The notes below the pieces were generated by a model, which saw only the letters and a program-made list of their open reading frames with translations, had not been told where the DNA came from and did no database searches. Shown here in pieces: positions 34,523 through 43,436 of a DNA stretch of 64,000 nt. Made by a program: the position numbers and the translations under genes. This DNA is from Mycobacterium sp. (GTDB lineage Bacteria; Actinomycetota; Actinomycetes; Mycobacteriales; Mycobacteriaceae). The stretch covers positions 1-64,000 of the forward strand of contig NZ_JAFBAR010000081.1 of the NCBI RefSeq assembly GCF_019247635.1, in the 5' to 3' direction. Every line of letters starts with the position of its first letter. The stretch's first letter is position 1.

Positions 34523-35089
34523 ATGCCGATGGCTGCGGAATCTGGGACGGAGGGGGATGGGGCTGAAACCCGTCGTCGGCGACCTACTGCAGATGGGGCG
34601 TTTCCATGCAGGTTGACGGTGGTGGGTGTCGATGCCGCCGACGTCGTGACCGCGGCGGGCGGGCTCGTATTCGATGCGGTGCGCGCAGGGTGGGCGGTCG
34701 ATCTCTACCTGGAGACTGCCGACGACCAACGGGCCCTCCAGATCCTTGGTGCGTCCGGACGCCCGCTGTCTGACGGGTTCGGCTGTGAGGCGGACTGGCC
34801 CAGCGCTATCTTCCTGGCCGCGGATCTGCACCGCCGACACAGCGGGGTCCGAAGCTTTGTGCGGGATGCGGACCGTCGCGAGCGCACGGATGTGGCGATC
34901 TGGGGTGAAGACTGCCCGTCGGACCTGGCGACCGGCGCGCGCATCGAGCACAAGCTCAGCCACGCCGCCGCAGCATTCAAGCGCCACGCCCTAGACGCGG
35001 CTGGATTGACACCACAGCTCACCCAGACCGAGCCATTTCGCAGCCGGGGCCGTCGGCCACCCACCGTGCCATCGCCGGCGCGGCCATGA
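34523..35089 (+). CDS. Protein of unknown function, about 188 residues
   Basis: Start ATG 34523 (MPMAAESGTEG) follows GTAGGGAG; the frame is open further upstream but runs through the AT-rich promoter. An alpha/beta pattern is visible: LTVVGVDAADVVTAAGGLVFDAVRAGWAVDLYLE, then RTDVAIWGEDCPSDLATG. The tail is Pro/Arg-rich. It looks like a small Rossmann-type domain, but I recognise no family. It ends 1 bp before the stop of the convergent P450. Confidence 0.55.
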   Translation: MPMAAESGTEGDGAETRRRRPTADGAFPCRLTVVGVDAADVVTAAGGLVFDAVRAGWAVDLYLETADDQRALQILGASGRPLSDGFGCEADWPSAIFLAADLHRRHSGVRSFVRDADRRERTDVAIWGEDCPSDLATGARIEHKLSHAAAAFKRHALDAAGLTPQLTQTEPFRSRGRRPPTVPSPARP

Positions 35090-35090
35090 T

Positions 35091-36323
35091 TCATCCCGCC
35101 TTGCGCACGGGCACGTTGGACCACCCACAGACGTTGGACATGGCTACCCTCCGCAACCCGCTGCGGTCGACTTCGTATTCGGGGACGATATCGAGCAGCG
35201 CATCGAGCGCGATACGGCTCTCCATTCTCGCCAGCGCCGCCCCCAGACAGCTGTGCACGCCATACCCGAACGCGAGATTGAAGCCCATCTTGCGCTTCCT
35301 GTCGATGTCCAGCCGATCGGGGTCGGGGAACATCCGCTCATCGCGCGTCGCCGAGCCCGTGACCAGCAGGACAGCGCTACCTTCGGGAATTGTCTTGCCG
35401 TGCAACGTCACATCGCGGGTGGCGGTGCGGATCTGGTACTGCGACGGCGCCTCGTAGCGCAATAACTCTTCGACCGCGGCGGGAATCTTGCCGCGGTCCT
35501 CCCGCAACTTCTGCCACTGGTCGGGAAAGTCGGCGAAGGCGACCATCGCGTTGCCGACGAGCTTGGTCACGGTCTCTGCGCCCGCTCCCCCGAGCATGGT
35601 CGCGAACCCGGTGATATCCACATCAGTGAGCTTCTCCACCTGACCGTCTCGCTCGATCTCGGTCTCGATGAGTCGACTGATCATGTCGTCGCGGGGTTCG
35701 GCACGACGCTGCTGTACCAAGTTGTAGTAGTAGAGGCCGGTCTTCGTCGAGGCTTCGAATCCTTCTGCCGTGGTGGCGATCTCCCCTGGCCGGCGTTCAA
35801 GCAGCAGATCGAGCCAGACCCGAATTTGGTCGCGATCCTGCTTGGGCACTCCCAGCATGGTGGTGATGACCTCGTTCGGAAACAGGGCCGAGAAGTCGGC
35901 CACGACATCGAACGAGGACGGGTCGAGCGCGCCGATGCGTTCGTACACCTTGTCGCGCACCATGTCTTCCAGCGCGGCGATCGCGCGCGGGGTGAACACG
36001 TTGCTGACCAGCCTGCGCATCTTCTGATGTTCGGGCGGGTCCATAGAGATAATCACGTTGGGCACCGGCAGCGCGTCGTCGTGCGCCTGCACCATGTCCA
36101 ACGTCGCGCCCTTGGCCGAAGAAAAGGTTTCGTGGTCCTTGGTGGCGGGCGTCACGTCCTCATAACGTGTCAAGGCCCAGAAGTCCCACTTATTGCTGTA
36201 GTAAACGGGAGCCTCGTCGCGCAGGCGTCGGTAGGTGTCGAACGCCCCGTTGAAGAAGTCTTGAGAAAACGGGTCGAATTCGACAGGGTCATCAACGACA
36301 GCCTCCGACGCCGTCGAGCTCAT
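35091..36323 (-). CDS. Cytochrome P450
   Basis: The 410-residue P450 has I-helix LGGAGAETVTKL (Val follows the conserved Thr), VEELLRYEAPSQYQIRTATRD with ExxR, and heme loop FGYGVHSCLGAALAR with ligand Cys359. It hydroxylates an unknown, probably hydrophobic substrate. Its ATG overlaps the stop of the CoA-transferase at 36320 (ATGA), so a CoA-transfer and an oxidation are co-expressed. No ferredoxin is adjacent. Confidence 0.88.
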   Translation of the reverse strand: MSSTASEAVVDDPVEFDPFSQDFFNGAFDTYRRLRDEAPVYYSNKWDFWALTRYEDVTPATKDHETFSSAKGATLDMVQAHDDALPVPNVIISMDPPEHQKMRRLVSNVFTPRAIAALEDMVRDKVYERIGALDPSSFDVVADFSALFPNEVITTMLGVPKQDRDQIRVWLDLLLERRPGEIATTAEGFEASTKTGLYYYNLVQQRRAEPRDDMISRLIETEIERDGQVEKLTDVDITGFATMLGGAGAETVTKLVGNAMVAFADFPDQWQKLREDRGKIPAAVEELLRYEAPSQYQIRTATRDVTLHGKTIPEGSAVLLVTGSATRDERMFPDPDRLDIDRKRKMGFNLAFGYGVHSCLGAALARMESRIALDALLDIVPEYEVDRSGLRRVAMSNVCGWSNVPVRKAG

Positions 36324-37552
36324 AGGATCGCCCCCGTCTCCTTGTAACCCTCTATCGTTTCCCAGTCCAAGCCTGCCTCCATCAAGACTTCCTCGGTGTG
36401 CTGGCCGTGTTCGGGCGCCCCGGGAGGGATTACGGCCCGTTCGTCGAACTGGACGGGGTTGGTGGGCAGGGCGTACGGCGTACCGTTCATCGTCGTGGTG
36501 TTCGCGATGTAACCGTTGGCGGTCACCGCCGGGTCATGGCACAGCTCTGCCGGCGTCTGCACCACGCCCCACGCGCCGGAAATGTCCGCAAGCTGTTCAC
36601 GCCATTCGACGAGTGTGCGTTGGGCAAACACCTCGTCCATGAGCAAGATGAGCTCTGTGCGGTTGGCGAATCGCGATGCGGGATCGGCGAATCGCGCATC
36701 GTCGATCAACTCGGGTAGGCCGATCGCGCGCATCGTTTCCGGGTAGAACTTGTCGAGTTGCAGCATCATCAGCTGAACGTAGCGGCCGTCTTTGGTGCGG
36801 TAGGTCCCCACCAACGGGTTGGGCGCGTCGGCGTGGCTGTACTTCGGGACGGAACCGCCGCCGTGAATCTGGCTCACGGCAACGTCGGGGCTGAGGTTCC
36901 AGGCCGCCAGCCCGAGCAGGGAGACGTCCACAATTGACCCCTGGCCGGTGGTGGCTTTCTTGTACAACGCGGCCGCAATCCCGCCCGCGATCGCCATACC
37001 TCCGAGCAGATCCCCGAAGGCAGGCCGCGAGCGCACCAACTCGCCGGCGTCTTCGGTAAGCATTGTGGCGATGGCGCCGCGAGCCCAGTAGGAGACGCCG
37101 TCGTAACCGGGTTTGTCCGAATCTGGCCCTTTTGGGCCGTGACCCGACCCTCGCACGTAAACGATGCTGGGGTTCGCGTCCCTGATGTCGTCGACGTCGA
37201 TGCCCATCTTCTTGCGGCGGTTCGGCAGATAGCTGGTGAGGAACACGTCGCATGTCGCGGCAAGCTTACGGACGACGTCCTGGCCACCAGGAGTACTCAA
37301 ATCGACGCCGATAGACTTCTTCCCCCGATTTGGTATCTCGATCATGTAGTTGACGGCACCACCACCCTGGTCCACGATGCCCATCGTGACGAGGCCACGT
37401 TGCGGGTCGCCGCCCTCGCGTGGCTCGACCTTGATGACCTCAGCCCCCCACTCCGCCAGCACGGCGCCGGCCGACGGCACGAAGGTCCACGCGGCAACCT
37501 CCAGCACGCGGACGCCGCTGAGTACTTTGTCGACGGAAATGACGGCCTCCAT
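36320..37552 (-). CDS. Family III (CaiB/BaiF) CoA-transferase
   Basis: The 410-residue single-unit CaiB-type enzyme has VRVLEVAAWTFVPSAGAVLAEWGAEVIKVEP at the N-terminus and the catalytic Asp at D181 (PAFGDLLGGMAIAG). It transfers CoA between carboxylic acids. The C-terminal VQFDERAVIPPGAPEHGQHTEEVL is typical. It precedes and overlaps the P450. Upstream lie an inverted repeat at 37601 and a GAGAAT half operator at 37624. Confidence 0.87.
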   Translation of the reverse strand: MEAVISVDKVLSGVRVLEVAAWTFVPSAGAVLAEWGAEVIKVEPREGGDPQRGLVTMGIVDQGGGAVNYMIEIPNRGKKSIGVDLSTPGGQDVVRKLAATCDVFLTSYLPNRRKKMGIDVDDIRDANPSIVYVRGSGHGPKGPDSDKPGYDGVSYWARGAIATMLTEDAGELVRSRPAFGDLLGGMAIAGGIAAALYKKATTGQGSIVDVSLLGLAAWNLSPDVAVSQIHGGGSVPKYSHADAPNPLVGTYRTKDGRYVQLMMLQLDKFYPETMRAIGLPELIDDARFADPASRFANRTELILLMDEVFAQRTLVEWREQLADISGAWGVVQTPAELCHDPAVTANGYIANTTTMNGTPYALPTNPVQFDERAVIPPGAPEHGQHTEEVLMEAGLDWETIEGYKETGAIL

Positions 37553-37600
37553 TGGTCGCAGGGTTACGGGTGCGAGCGCACCAACAGGTCAGCAAGGGCG

Positions 37601-37639
37601 CAAACGCCCGTTTGCATGTTGTGAGAATGGCAGTTCCGA
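37601..37639 (-). promoter_or_regulatory. Inverted repeat and GAGAAT half operator upstream of the CoA-transferase
   Basis: GCAAACG-cc-CGTTTGC (37601-37616) is a perfect inverted repeat. GAGAAT-ggca-GTTCCG (37624-37639) is a degenerate copy of the GAGAAY-N4-RTTCTC element. Both lie 50-90 bp before the start at 37552, between it and the end of the 37685 gene. Confidence 0.4.
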
Positions 37640-37684
37640 ACGGATTTGTAAACCGCGCCACCGGTGAGGCAGCCAGCCAGAACG

Positions 37685-38254
37685 CTACGGGCGCGCCGAC
37701 AGTCGTTCGGGCAGGGCCGGGTCTCCGTCAGCCCAGAAGGCCCGCCACGTCGGCATCCGCTGGGGCATGGCCGCGCGCAACCGGATGTCGGTCGGCCAGC
37801 GCATGAACTCCGGTCCCGGTCGCTCCGTCACATCGACCGAGTACCAGGGATGCTCCCGTCGTTTGACGAAACACCATTGGTTATCGCGCCGCTCGTAGAC
37901 GTCGTCGTAACGCATGGTGATCACATACCACCCGTCGCCGTCTTCGTGCTCGGCGCGGCAGTAGATAGATCCGATCGCATGGTCGGCATCGACAAAGTCG
38001 AATTGGTGGCCGCAGACCAAGTGGATGCTGCGGTAGAACCGCCGAAGCACGCCGTCATACCAACGCTTTAACGCATCCCTGCCCCGACCCTGCGCGCCGG
38101 CATCGACATCCTCGACGAACAACGCCACCAGCGCGTCGAGATCACGGGCGTCGAGAGCCATCGCGTACCTGGTGGGTAGCTGACTGATCGCGAGGCTCGA
38201 CTCCACCCGGTCCAACCCGTCGCCAGCGGAGGGACTCACTGATTCTGTCGCCAT
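37685..38254 (-). CDS. SnoaL/NTF2-like protein
   Basis: The 189-residue protein has the NTF2-like pattern: LPTRYAMALDARDLDALVALFVEDVDAG, RWYDGVLRRFYRSIHLVCGHQFDFVDADHAIGSIYC and ITMRYDDVYERRDNQWCFVKRREHPWY. Such proteins often act as small dehydratases, isomerases or accessory proteins in aromatic and steroid catabolism. It diverges from the ligase at 38330 across the perfect operator at 38283. Specific function is not predictable. Confidence 0.78.
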   Translation of the reverse strand: MATESVSPSAGDGLDRVESSLAISQLPTRYAMALDARDLDALVALFVEDVDAGAQGRGRDALKRWYDGVLRRFYRSIHLVCGHQFDFVDADHAIGSIYCRAEHEDGDGWYVITMRYDDVYERRDNQWCFVKRREHPWYSVDVTERPGPEFMRWPTDIRLRAAMPQRMPTWRAFWADGDPALPERLSARP

Positions 38255-38282
38255 ATCGGGGATTGTAGGCGTCGGGCGATCA

Positions 38283-38329
38283 ACGAGAACTGGTGTTCTC
38301 GTATTTCGGAAATCTACTATCCTACGCTC
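38283..38329. promoter_or_regulatory. Perfect ACGAGAAC-N4-GTTCTCGT operator with leaderless promoter
   Basis: Two 8-bp arms separated by tggt form a perfect palindrome at 38283-38302. CGGAAA at 38307-38312 gives the weaker third half-site 6 bp away. TATCCT (38318-38323) is a -10 box exactly 6 nt before the ATG at 38330, predicting a leaderless transcript. This is the best copy for defining the motif. Confidence 0.75.
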
Positions 38330-39943
38330 ATGCCCTTCCCGACCATTCCGCCCACGATTCCTGCGCTCGTGAGGTCAAGCTCCGCCCGTTTCGGGGACAA
38401 GCCGTTCCTCATCGCAGACGGGCAGGAATTGACCTATACCGATCTGGACGGGCGCTCGGCCGCACTAGCGACCGCCCTGTTGGCGGAGGGCATCGGGAAG
38501 GGTGATCACGTCGGAATCTTGATGCCTAACAGCATCGAGTGGGCACTGGCCTGGTTTGCCACCACACGTATAGGCGCGGTCGCCGTTCCGCTCAACACCT
38601 TTCACAAAGCGTCCGAACTGGCATGGACCGCCCGTCATGCTGACCTGCGGACGATTCTGGCGTGGTCACGGTTCCGCAATCACGACTTCCTCGCCCGGCT
38701 TCAAGAAGCATTGCCGGGGCTGTCTGATCAGCGCGAGCCAGGCCGCATCGCGATACGGCAAGCGCCGTTTCTGCGGACCGTCGCGGTGTGGGGCCCATCC
38801 GATCGGGCTTGGACGACAAGGCTTCCCGCCGATGGCGCGGTGTCGGATAACGACGCCGGCTTCCTGGTGGACGTGGAATCGTGTGTGACACCGGCTGATG
38901 ACGCGATGATCATCTACACCTCGGGCAGCACCGGTGACCCGAAGGGACCCGTACACAGCCAGGGCACCCTGGTCCGCCATACCTACAACCTCACGTTCGC
39001 CTACGGCGTCACCCACGATGATGTGATGTTCACCGCCATGCCCTTCTTCTGGGTGGGTGGGCTGATCACCGGATTGCATGCGGTGATCCACCACGGCGCG
39101 ACCCTGGTCACCCAGCCCGCATTCGATGCGGCGGAGGCCCTGGAACTCATCGAGCTCCACCGCGCGACGATCACGCTGGGCTGGCCGCAGCAGGGCAAGA
39201 CGCTGGCCGAACATCCCGAGTTCTGCGCACGCGATCTGAGCTCGGTGCGACGCACCAGCATGCCCGCGATGGTGCCGGCCGAGCGTCGACCAAAGGGCCC
39301 CAATGCTCTGGGGATGACGGAACTGTGTGGCAATCACATCGGGGTGGACCCGTATCTGCCGCAACCCCCCGAGCGGTCCGAGACCGGCGGGGTATCGGTC
39401 GACGGACTGCACCATTTGCTCGTGGATCCCGACACAGGACGACCGACGCCCGTCGGTACGCCGGGCGAAATCTGGGTTCGCGGATACTCGTTGATGCAAC
39501 GCCTGCACAAGCGTGAGCGCGAAGAAGTGTTCACCCCGGACGGGTACTACCGGACGGGCGACTGCGGCGTCGAATATGACGACGGATGGATCAGGTTCAC
39601 CGGCCGCTTGGGCGACCTGATCAAGACGGGTGGCGGCACCAACGTCACACCCGGCGAAGTCGAACTGGCGCTCGCCGACTGCGACGGCGTGCTCGAAGCG
39701 TACGTGGTTGGCGCCGAGAGTCGTGACGACGGGACGGTGGTCGCCGCGGCGGTGGTCCCGCGCGGTGAATCGGCGCTCGACGGTGAGTCTTTGCGGGCGC
39801 AACTGCGCGGCCGGCTCTCGGCGTACAAAGTGCCGAAGTTCATCTGGATCGCCGCAAAGCAGGACCTTCCGTTCACCGCGACCGGAAAGGTCAAGAAGTT
39901 GGAGCTGGCCCAGCAGCTCAGCGCGCTATTGGCGCGCCCCTAG
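38330..39943 (+). CDS. Acyl-CoA ligase, AMP-binding (FadD type)
   Basis: The 537-residue ANL enzyme has IIYTSGSTGDPKGPVHS (P-loop), NALGMTELCGNHIG, GYYRTGDCGVEYDDGWIRFTGRLGDLIKTGG and GEVELALADCDGVLEAYVVG, ending FTATGKVKKLELAQQL with the catalytic Lys. All functional parts are present. It is a single-gene transcript with a perfect operator at its leaderless promoter, so it may be the entry enzyme of the pathway. Its TAG shares CTAG with the stop of the convergent VOC gene. Confidence 0.88.
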   Translation: MPFPTIPPTIPALVRSSSARFGDKPFLIADGQELTYTDLDGRSAALATALLAEGIGKGDHVGILMPNSIEWALAWFATTRIGAVAVPLNTFHKASELAWTARHADLRTILAWSRFRNHDFLARLQEALPGLSDQREPGRIAIRQAPFLRTVAVWGPSDRAWTTRLPADGAVSDNDAGFLVDVESCVTPADDAMIIYTSGSTGDPKGPVHSQGTLVRHTYNLTFAYGVTHDDVMFTAMPFFWVGGLITGLHAVIHHGATLVTQPAFDAAEALELIELHRATITLGWPQQGKTLAEHPEFCARDLSSVRRTSMPAMVPAERRPKGPNALGMTELCGNHIGVDPYLPQPPERSETGGVSVDGLHHLLVDPDTGRPTPVGTPGEIWVRGYSLMQRLHKREREEVFTPDGYYRTGDCGVEYDDGWIRFTGRLGDLIKTGGGTNVTPGEVELALADCDGVLEAYVVGAESRDDGTVVAAAVVPRGESALDGESLRAQLRGRLSAYKVPKFIWIAAKQDLPFTATGKVKKLELAQQLSALLARP

Positions 39944-40380
39944 GGGTTAACCGGTTGCCCGTCGGCCATGTTGGTGCTCATCAGTGTCAAGGGGATGCCG
40001 AACAGCGGCTCCAGCTTGACTTCGGTCAACTCGAATCCGTCGCCCTCATGCCGCTGCCGGAAGTCGGACTTGACGCCGTATCGCGCGGCGATGTGTTCGC
40101 CCGCAGCACAATCCGCCGTGCGCACGATGACGGAGAACAACCCGTCGCCGTTGCGGGCCAGGAAGTCCGCCGCAGTACCCGCGTCCGTTGGTGCGGCGGC
40201 GGTGGGGGCGATGAGCTCGAAACCGCGGGCCCAGTCGAGGCGGATCTGCAGGCCCAGGTGTTCCAGTTCGAAAGCCTGAAACTGAAAGCCGAAGGAGCTC
40301 AGGTAATCCGCAGCACGTTCGAGGCGCTCGAGTCCGATCGCGAACACGACATGGTGCAACATCGGCAGTGGCTGCGACAT
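39940..40380 (-). CDS. VOC superfamily protein
   Basis: The 146-residue protein starts at ATG 40380 (MSQPLPMLHHVVFAIGLERLERAADYLSS); the upstream frame runs through the promoter. VOC pattern: HHVVFAI at the start with a metal-type His, LDWARGFELIAPT with Glu, and a C-terminal EVKLEPLFGIPLTLM strand. It could be an isomerase, lyase or dioxygenase-like protein. It diverges from the SDR at 40491 over an operator-like region. Confidence 0.72.
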   Translation of the reverse strand: MSQPLPMLHHVVFAIGLERLERAADYLSSFGFQFQAFELEHLGLQIRLDWARGFELIAPTAAAPTDAGTAADFLARNGDGLFSVIVRTADCAAGEHIAARYGVKSDFRQRHEGDGFELTEVKLEPLFGIPLTLMSTNMADGQPVNP

Positions 40381-40423
40381 GACAGCAACTCTACGACGTA
40401 CTAAACCAGGATTTTCGATTACC

Positions 40424-40439
40424 GGAAACATCAATTCTC
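40424..40439. promoter_or_regulatory. GGAAAC-N4-ATTCTC element between 40380 and 40491
   Basis: GGAAAC-atca-ATTCTC at 40424-40439 matches four of six left-arm and all right-arm bases of the operator. It lies between the divergent VOC and SDR genes. Confidence 0.45.
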
Positions 40440-40490
40440 ATTGGGGTAGATTCGCGGCTGCGTATCCAGTTCTCCGCAGAGAGGCGCTTC

Positions 40491-41279
40491 GTGGCACTCG
40501 AACAGTTCAACCTAGATGGTCAGGTGGCGATCGTCACCGGTGCCGGGCGTGGCGTCGGCGAGGGCATCGCCAAGGTGCTCGCAGAAGCGGGCGCAACTGT
40601 CGTTGGTACGGCGCGCACGTCGTCTGAGGTGGAACAGACGGTCAAGGAGATCGAAGACTCGGGCGGAAAAGGCCTCGCACTCACGGCCGATGCGCTCGAA
40701 CGCTCCGACAGCGAGCGCGTGGTGCAGACCACGGTCGATAAGTTCGGCCGCATCGACGTCCTGGTCAACAACGTTGGTTTCGCAACCTACGGCCCATTTC
40801 TGAGCCTCACCGACGACAACCTTCGGCAGACGTTCGACTACTGCGTCACTTCTGCATTCATCATGAGCCAGCTTGCCGTGCCACACATGTTGAAGGTGGG
40901 ACGGGGCTCAATCGTCAACATCTCCTCCGGGGCCGGTCGATTTGGAATCCGTGGACTATTGCCATACTCCGTGGCCAAGGGCGGACTCGAAGCGCTGACC
41001 CGAGCCATGGCGCAGGAGCTCGCCCCGAAGATCCGCGTGAATGCCATCGCCCTGGGCGCGTTCATGACGACCGGGCTGCAGTCGAGCTTCGACCTGATGC
41101 CGGGCTCTGAGGAGAAACTCAAGGAGCTGACGCCGCTGCATCGGATCGGCGACGTCGCAGACCTCGGCCGGCTGACGTTGTATCTGTCCACCCGCGATTG
41201 CTACGCCACCAATTCGACCTTCATCGTCGACGGTGGTCTCCAAGGGCCGAATTCGTCCCTTCCAATCCCCGATCTGTAG
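40491..41279 (+). CDS. SDR family oxidoreductase
   Basis: The 262-residue classical SDR starts at GTG 40491. It has VTGAGRGVG for cofactor binding, NNVGFATYGP, NISSGAGRFG with the catalytic Ser, and LLPYSVAKGGLEALTRAMAQEL with Tyr and Lys. TNSTFIVDGG is the C-terminal motif. It is followed after 30 bp by the DAPR-like gene, so the two probably form an operon. The substrate is unknown. Confidence 0.86.
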   Translation: MALEQFNLDGQVAIVTGAGRGVGEGIAKVLAEAGATVVGTARTSSEVEQTVKEIEDSGGKGLALTADALERSDSERVVQTTVDKFGRIDVLVNNVGFATYGPFLSLTDDNLRQTFDYCVTSAFIMSQLAVPHMLKVGRGSIVNISSGAGRFGIRGLLPYSVAKGGLEALTRAMAQELAPKIRVNAIALGAFMTTGLQSSFDLMPGSEEKLKELTPLHRIGDVADLGRLTLYLSTRDCYATNSTFIVDGGLQGPNSSLPIPDL

Positions 41280-41309
41280 CCAGAAACACTCAATGAAGGA
41301 GCAATAGTC

Positions 41310-42389
41310 TTGGCTGACAAGGTCTTACGCGTGGCAGTCATATCGACGGGCGGTGTGGGCAGCATCGCGTTACGCGCGATCAACCGCCGTTCGCACCTCG
41401 ACTTGGTAGGTGTATGGGTGCATAGCCCTGAGAAGACGGGCCGCGACGCCGGCGAGGTCGTGGGGCTGGGCCCCATCGGCGTGATGACCACATCCGATCT
41501 CGACGACATCATCAAGCTCAAGCCCGACTGCGTGGTGTATGCGGCCATGAGCGCCGAGATGGATGCGGCTGCGGTTCCCGACTACGTCCGCTTCCTGACG
41601 GCCGGCATCAATGTGGTCACCACCAACACGCCGGGAATGATGTTTCCGGACAGGTGGATTCCCGACATGGCCGACCAGGTGCGTGCCGCGGCGCTCGCGG
41701 GCGGGGTCACGATATACACGTCGGGCATTGAACCAGGATTCGCCGGCGACCAGTTCGCCGTCCTGCTGTCGACCTTGTCCAGCACCATCCGCTCGGTCCG
41801 CGCGCAGGAGATCTTCGACTACTCGGCCTACCCCAATGCGCACCTGATGTTCGACGCGATGGGGTTCGGTCGCCCGCTGGACTTCACACCGCTGCTCGAG
41901 CTGGATGGCGCACAGCAGTTCGCGTGGGGACCACCGATCGGCCTGGTGGCGCGTGCCCTCGGCGTCGAGCTCGACGAGGTCACCGAAAGCTATGAGCGCG
42001 TGATCACCCCGCGCGACCTGCACGTGGCGTGCGGGTTGATTCCGGCGGGCACCTGCGGCGCGGTGCGGGCCGAGACCACCGGAGTCGTTGACGGTCACCC
42101 GGTGATCACCATCGAACACGTCAACCGGATGGCTCCCGACCTGGCACCGGAGTGGGCGTCGGCACCAAATGGCACCTACCGCATCGTCATCGAGGGCGAA
42201 CCGCGCATCCAGTGCGATCTTCGCCTGGGCACCGAGGACACCCCGGCATCGGCCAATGACAACGCAATGGAGGCGACGGCCATGCGCGTGGTCAACGCCA
42301 TCCCGTACGTGGTCGATGCGGCTCCCGGCATCGCGACCTCGCTGGATCTGCCGATCACCGCGCCTCGCAACGCATTGGTCTTCGACTAG
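41310..42389 (+). CDS. DAPR-like NAD(P)-dependent oxidoreductase
   Basis: The 359-residue protein uses TTG 41310 as start, supported by AAGGAG 9 nt upstream. An N-terminal Rossmann segment RVAVISTGGVGSIALRAI is followed by LDLVGVWVHSPEKTGRDAGEVVGLGPIGV, the pattern of proteins annotated as dihydrodipicolinate-reductase-like or NAD(P)H-dependent amine dehydrogenases. C-terminal MEATAMRVVNAIPYVVDAAPGI is shared with three paralogues at 48316, 50748 and 53095. In this setting a non-amino-acid substrate is likely (inference). Confidence 0.83.
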   Translation: MADKVLRVAVISTGGVGSIALRAINRRSHLDLVGVWVHSPEKTGRDAGEVVGLGPIGVMTTSDLDDIIKLKPDCVVYAAMSAEMDAAAVPDYVRFLTAGINVVTTNTPGMMFPDRWIPDMADQVRAAALAGGVTIYTSGIEPGFAGDQFAVLLSTLSSTIRSVRAQEIFDYSAYPNAHLMFDAMGFGRPLDFTPLLELDGAQQFAWGPPIGLVARALGVELDEVTESYERVITPRDLHVACGLIPAGTCGAVRAETTGVVDGHPVITIEHVNRMAPDLAPEWASAPNGTYRIVIEGEPRIQCDLRLGTEDTPASANDNAMEATAMRVVNAIPYVVDAAPGIATSLDLPITAPRNALVFD

Positions 42390-42481
42390 ACGGTGAACAT
42401 CGGCCAGCGGGGTGCACCCCTGACCTCGTTGCCGCCGTCGATCGCAAAGCCGGGGACTACGGTCGCAGACGATTCCGTGGA

Positions 42482-42549
42482 TAGAATCATTGTTCTCGTT
42501 CTACGGTAAAGATTGTTCTCAGATACAGCGCGTGGTGTAGCGTACGCGT
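42482..42549 (+). promoter_or_regulatory. TAGAAT-N4-GTTCTC operator, repeat and leaderless promoter
   Basis: TAGAAT-catt-GTTCTC (42482-42497) differs from the operator by one base. ATTGTTCTC occurs twice, at 42489-42497 and 42512-42520, 23 bp apart. TAGCGT (42538-42543) is a -10 box exactly 6 nt before the GTG start at 42550. Confidence 0.6.
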
Positions 42550-43371
42550 GTGCCAGACATGACCGGCAAGGTGGTACTCGTTACCGGGGCAGCCCGCGGC
42601 CAGGGCCGCGCGCACGCCGACAGGTTGAGCGCCGACGGCGCCGACGTCATCATCGTCGATATTGCTGGCCCGCTGCCGCCAAGCGTCCCATACGATTCGG
42701 CCACCCCCGAGGAGTTGGCGGAAACCGCCAGCCTCGTCGCCGCGAACGGCAGGCGCGCCGTCACCGCTATCGTCGACACCCGCGACCACGACGCCCTGTG
42801 CGCTGCTGTCGACAAGGGAGTGGCCGAACTGGGCCGGCTCGACGTGATCGTCGCCAATGCCGGCATCTGTTGTCCGGCTCCTTGGGATCAGGTGTCCCCC
42901 TCCGATTTCCAGGACACCATCAACATCAACCTGGTCGGTACATGGAACACGGTGATGGCCGGCGCCAAGCACATCATTGCCGGTGGACGTGGCGGGTCGA
43001 TCATTCTCATCGGATCGGTGGCAGGTGTGAAGATGGAGCCCTTCATGGTGGCCTATACGGCAAGCAAGCACGGCGTCACGGGGCTCGCGCGCTCGTTCGC
43101 GGTCGAACTCGGTCGCTACGACATCCGGGTGAACAGCCTTCACCCCGGGTCGGTCGCGACGCCGATGGGTAGTGGCCGGATGATCGAAGCGATGCAGCAG
43201 GCAGCGGATTCCTACTCTCATCCGCAATACGGGTTCAGCAAGCAACTCCTACCGAACGCGGTGACGATGCCCGAGGATGTTGCAAACGCAGTTGCGTGGC
43301 TGGCCTCAGATGAGTCGAAATTCGTTACTGCCGCCGCGATTTCCGTTGACGTCGGAGTCGCCCAGGCGTAG
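42550..43371 (+). CDS. Mycofactocin-coupled SDR family oxidoreductase
   Basis: The 273-residue protein starts at leaderless GTG 42550. TGAARGQGRAHADRLSADGADVI and the segment SATPEELAETASLVAANGRRAV are hallmarks of the mycofactocin-associated SDR subfamily (TIGR03971), whose tightly bound NAD is reoxidised through the peptide-derived redox carrier mycofactocin. Catalytic residues are in GSVAG and AYTASKHG. It should oxidise an alcohol in the pathway. No mycofactocin biosynthesis gene lies in the window. Confidence 0.87.
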   Translation: MPDMTGKVVLVTGAARGQGRAHADRLSADGADVIIVDIAGPLPPSVPYDSATPEELAETASLVAANGRRAVTAIVDTRDHDALCAAVDKGVAELGRLDVIVANAGICCPAPWDQVSPSDFQDTININLVGTWNTVMAGAKHIIAGGRGGSIILIGSVAGVKMEPFMVAYTASKHGVTGLARSFAVELGRYDIRVNSLHPGSVATPMGSGRMIEAMQQAADSYSHPQYGFSKQLLPNAVTMPEDVANAVAWLASDESKFVTAAAISVDVGVAQA

Positions 43372-43436
43372 CAGGACGGGCGACAAGCGTCATCGCAGCG
43401 CCACCGACGGTGCGAGACGGCTGACGGCGTAGAACA

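Noticed and set aside
39940-39943. Overlapping stop codons of the convergent ligase and VOC genes as a control element
   Set aside because: The shared CTAG is a simple consequence of tight packing. No hairpin or repeat accompanies it.
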